Shown piece after piece: positions 62,976 to 64,000 of a DNA stretch of 64,000 nucleotides. A program made the translations under genes and the position numbers. The notes under the pieces were generated by a model, which ran no database searches, had not been told where the DNA came from, and worked only from the letters and a program-made list of their open reading frames with translations. The DNA comes from an uncultured Bacteroidales bacterium. Lineage in GTDB: Bacteria > Bacteroidota > Bacteroidia > Bacteroidales > UBA932. The stretch's first letter is position 1. Each line of letters begins with the position of its first letter. The stretch is taken from the NCBI GenBank assembly GCA_900318015.1, contig ONJB01000004.1, positions 124,001-188,000 of the forward strand. The letters are read 5' to 3'.

Positions 62976-63842
62976 TTACAAAGTATAATCGATGCGTCCC
63001 CAGAAGATGCCGTAGCAGCCGTCCTGGACAATGGGCGTCGGAACGCCGTCCACGTTCGGCAGATACACCATCTCTTCGAGGAACGTGTGCGAATGGCCGC
63101 CCACGATGAGGTCGAGGTTCCGGGTCCCGGAGCAGAGCATCGGGTCGGTGATGTCGCCCGGGGTGTGCTCCTCGTAGCCGATGTGCGTCAGCGCAATCAC
63201 GAGGTCGCAGCCCTCGTCGACCTTCAGGAGGTCCGCATACTTCTGTACGGTCTCCACCATCGGGAACTCGGGGACACGCTCGGCGATGTCGGCCGCCACC
63301 ATCGACTTGAGGTCGCACAGGACGCCGATCACGCCGATCTTCAGGCCGGCCTTCTCCACGATGACATACGGCTTGATGTACTTCCCCGCCTCGAAAGGCG
63401 AGAAGTCGTAGTTGCACACCACGACCGGCATCTCCAGCGAGGAAAGCCGCCGGCCCAGGTCCTCCAGGCCGTTGTCGAACTCGTGGTTGCCGAGGGTGAC
63501 GACGTCATACTTCATGGCATTCAGGGCCTGGACCTCCAGGTTGCCGCCCAGTTCGGAGAAGTAGGTCGTTCCCTGGCTGAAATCACCCGCGTGCAGCAGG
63601 AGCACGTTCTCCGGGCCTTCCGCCACACGGACACTGTCCAGATAGGCGGCCCGCTCGATGATGCCGCCCATGCCGGGATATTCCTCGTCCCGCACCGGCT
63701 CGAAATGGCTGTGCGTGTCGTTGGCATGCAGGATGACCAGATGGGTCTGAGGCTCCGCACTGCGCTTCTGCCAGTAATAGCCCACCCCCGCGGCCAGGGC
63801 CACGGAGAGGCAGATGAAGAGGATTCTTGCTGTCTTGTCCAT
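62976..63842 (-). CDS. Metallophosphatase, N-terminal half of a split 5'-nucleotidase
   Basis: Residues 1-20 form a membrane anchor or signal (ILFICLSVALAAGVGYYW). The two-metal site is complete: HANDTHSHFEP, HAGDFSQG, TLGNHEFD, and GGHSHTFLEE. The protein ends at 288 residues without the 5'-nucleotidase C-terminal domain. That domain's end is encoded three bases upstream as a separate gene (63846 onward), so the enzyme is split into two chains, as is common in Bacteroidales. It likely removes phosphate from nucleotides in the periplasm. Confidence 0.9.
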   Translation of the reverse strand: MDKTARILFICLSVALAAGVGYYWQKRSAEPQTHLVILHANDTHSHFEPVRDEEYPGMGGIIERAAYLDSVRVAEGPENVLLLHAGDFSQGTTYFSELGGNLEVQALNAMKYDVVTLGNHEFDNGLEDLGRRLSSLEMPVVVCNYDFSPFEAGKYIKPYVIVEKAGLKIGVIGVLCDLKSMVAADIAERVPEFPMVETVQKYADLLKVDEGCDLVIALTHIGYEEHTPGDITDPMLCSGTRNLDLIVGGHSHTFLEEMVYLPNVDGVPTPIVQDGCYGIFWGRIDYTL

Positions 63843-63845
63843 ACC

Positions 63846-64000
63846 TTAGTCCTCCATGATGACGCGTCCGTCCTTTTGATAGTCGATGATCTCGCCGGCC
63901 GCTTCCTTGGCGCGGATGAAGTCCAGCATCACGTCCTTCATCAGGACCGGGGTGAGCTTCACGTCCTCGGCCCGGGCGCCGACGGCGATGCCGTCCCCGC
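63846..64000 (-). CDS. 5'-nucleotidase C-terminal domain protein, 3' end only
   Basis: Partial at the right window edge. The visible end reads GDGIAVGARAEDVKLTPVLM, KDVMLDFIRAKEAAGEI and IDYQKDGRVIMED. The LTPVLMKDVMLDFI part resembles the closing helix of 5'-nucleotidase C-terminal domains. Its position three bases before the metallophosphatase gene supports the split-enzyme reading. Confidence 0.6.
   Translation of the reverse strand, partial: GDGIAVGARAEDVKLTPVLMKDVMLDFIRAKEAAGEIIDYQKDGRVIMED

Overview
The window reads as a chromosomal segment of a G+C-rich member of the Bacteroidales. The evidence is SusC/SusD and BACON lipoproteins, fimbrillin-type lipoproteins, a serine palmitoyltransferase of the Bacteroides sphingolipid type, a tmRNA tag ending NNNYALAA, and several promoters of the Bacteroidota form TTTG-N20-TAnnTTTG. 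Genus and species cannot be fixed from this sequence alone.

Layout. At the left edge is the 5' end of a capF-like gene. From 0.2 to 4.3 kb there are two tandem modules, each a 44-45 residue peptide gene followed by a large fimbrillin-type lipoprotein. From 4.4 to 6.4 kb a HigB/HigA toxin-antitoxin pair, whose antitoxin is fused to an ImmA/IrrE peptidase, sits between a decayed and an intact copy of a small lipoprotein gene. From 6.4 to 26.5 kb almost everything is on the minus strand and forms a surface polysaccharide locus: lipid-phosphate sugar transferase, epimerases, many glycosyltransferases, acyltransferases, a Wzy-like polymerase and a Wzx flippase. It includes a phosphonate branch (three-domain PEP mutase, phosphonopyruvate decarboxylase, phosphonoacetaldehyde reductase) next to a CDP-glycerol-glycerophosphotransferase-like enzyme. 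From 26.5 to 30.0 kb is a small A+T-rich defence-like patch. It holds an Abi-alpha (DUF4393) gene flanked by two rmlA 5' fragments, then a translationally coupled ParA-type ATPase and SIR2 NADase pair, the best candidate here for an undescribed system. From 30.3 to 37.4 kb are sodB, capE, tmRNA, tRNA-Val, msrC, a bactofilin and secA.

From 37.5 to 46.1 kb is a second, high-G+C glycan locus: pyruvyl transferase, Fe-S F420-type protein, glycosyltransferases and a flippase. It contains three related GT2 genes, two of which carry different in-frame deletions. It runs into fucI-fucP. Then come glnS, spt, yicC and a nutrient-uptake operon (SusC-like, SusD-like, zinc metallohydrolase, DUF4302 and BACON lipoproteins). 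The SusC-like receptor has an unusual C-terminal OmpA-type peptidoglycan-binding domain. The right edge holds a split 5'-nucleotidase.

Two genome-wide themes show up. Short palindromic repeats of two families are inserted in frame into conserved genes (sodB twice, msrC, the UDP-glucuronate epimerase, the WecA-like transferase). Accessory cassettes are flanked by duplicated ends of neighbouring genes. Several genes also have a -7 box only 4-5 bases from the start codon, which suggests leaderless or near-leaderless transcripts.
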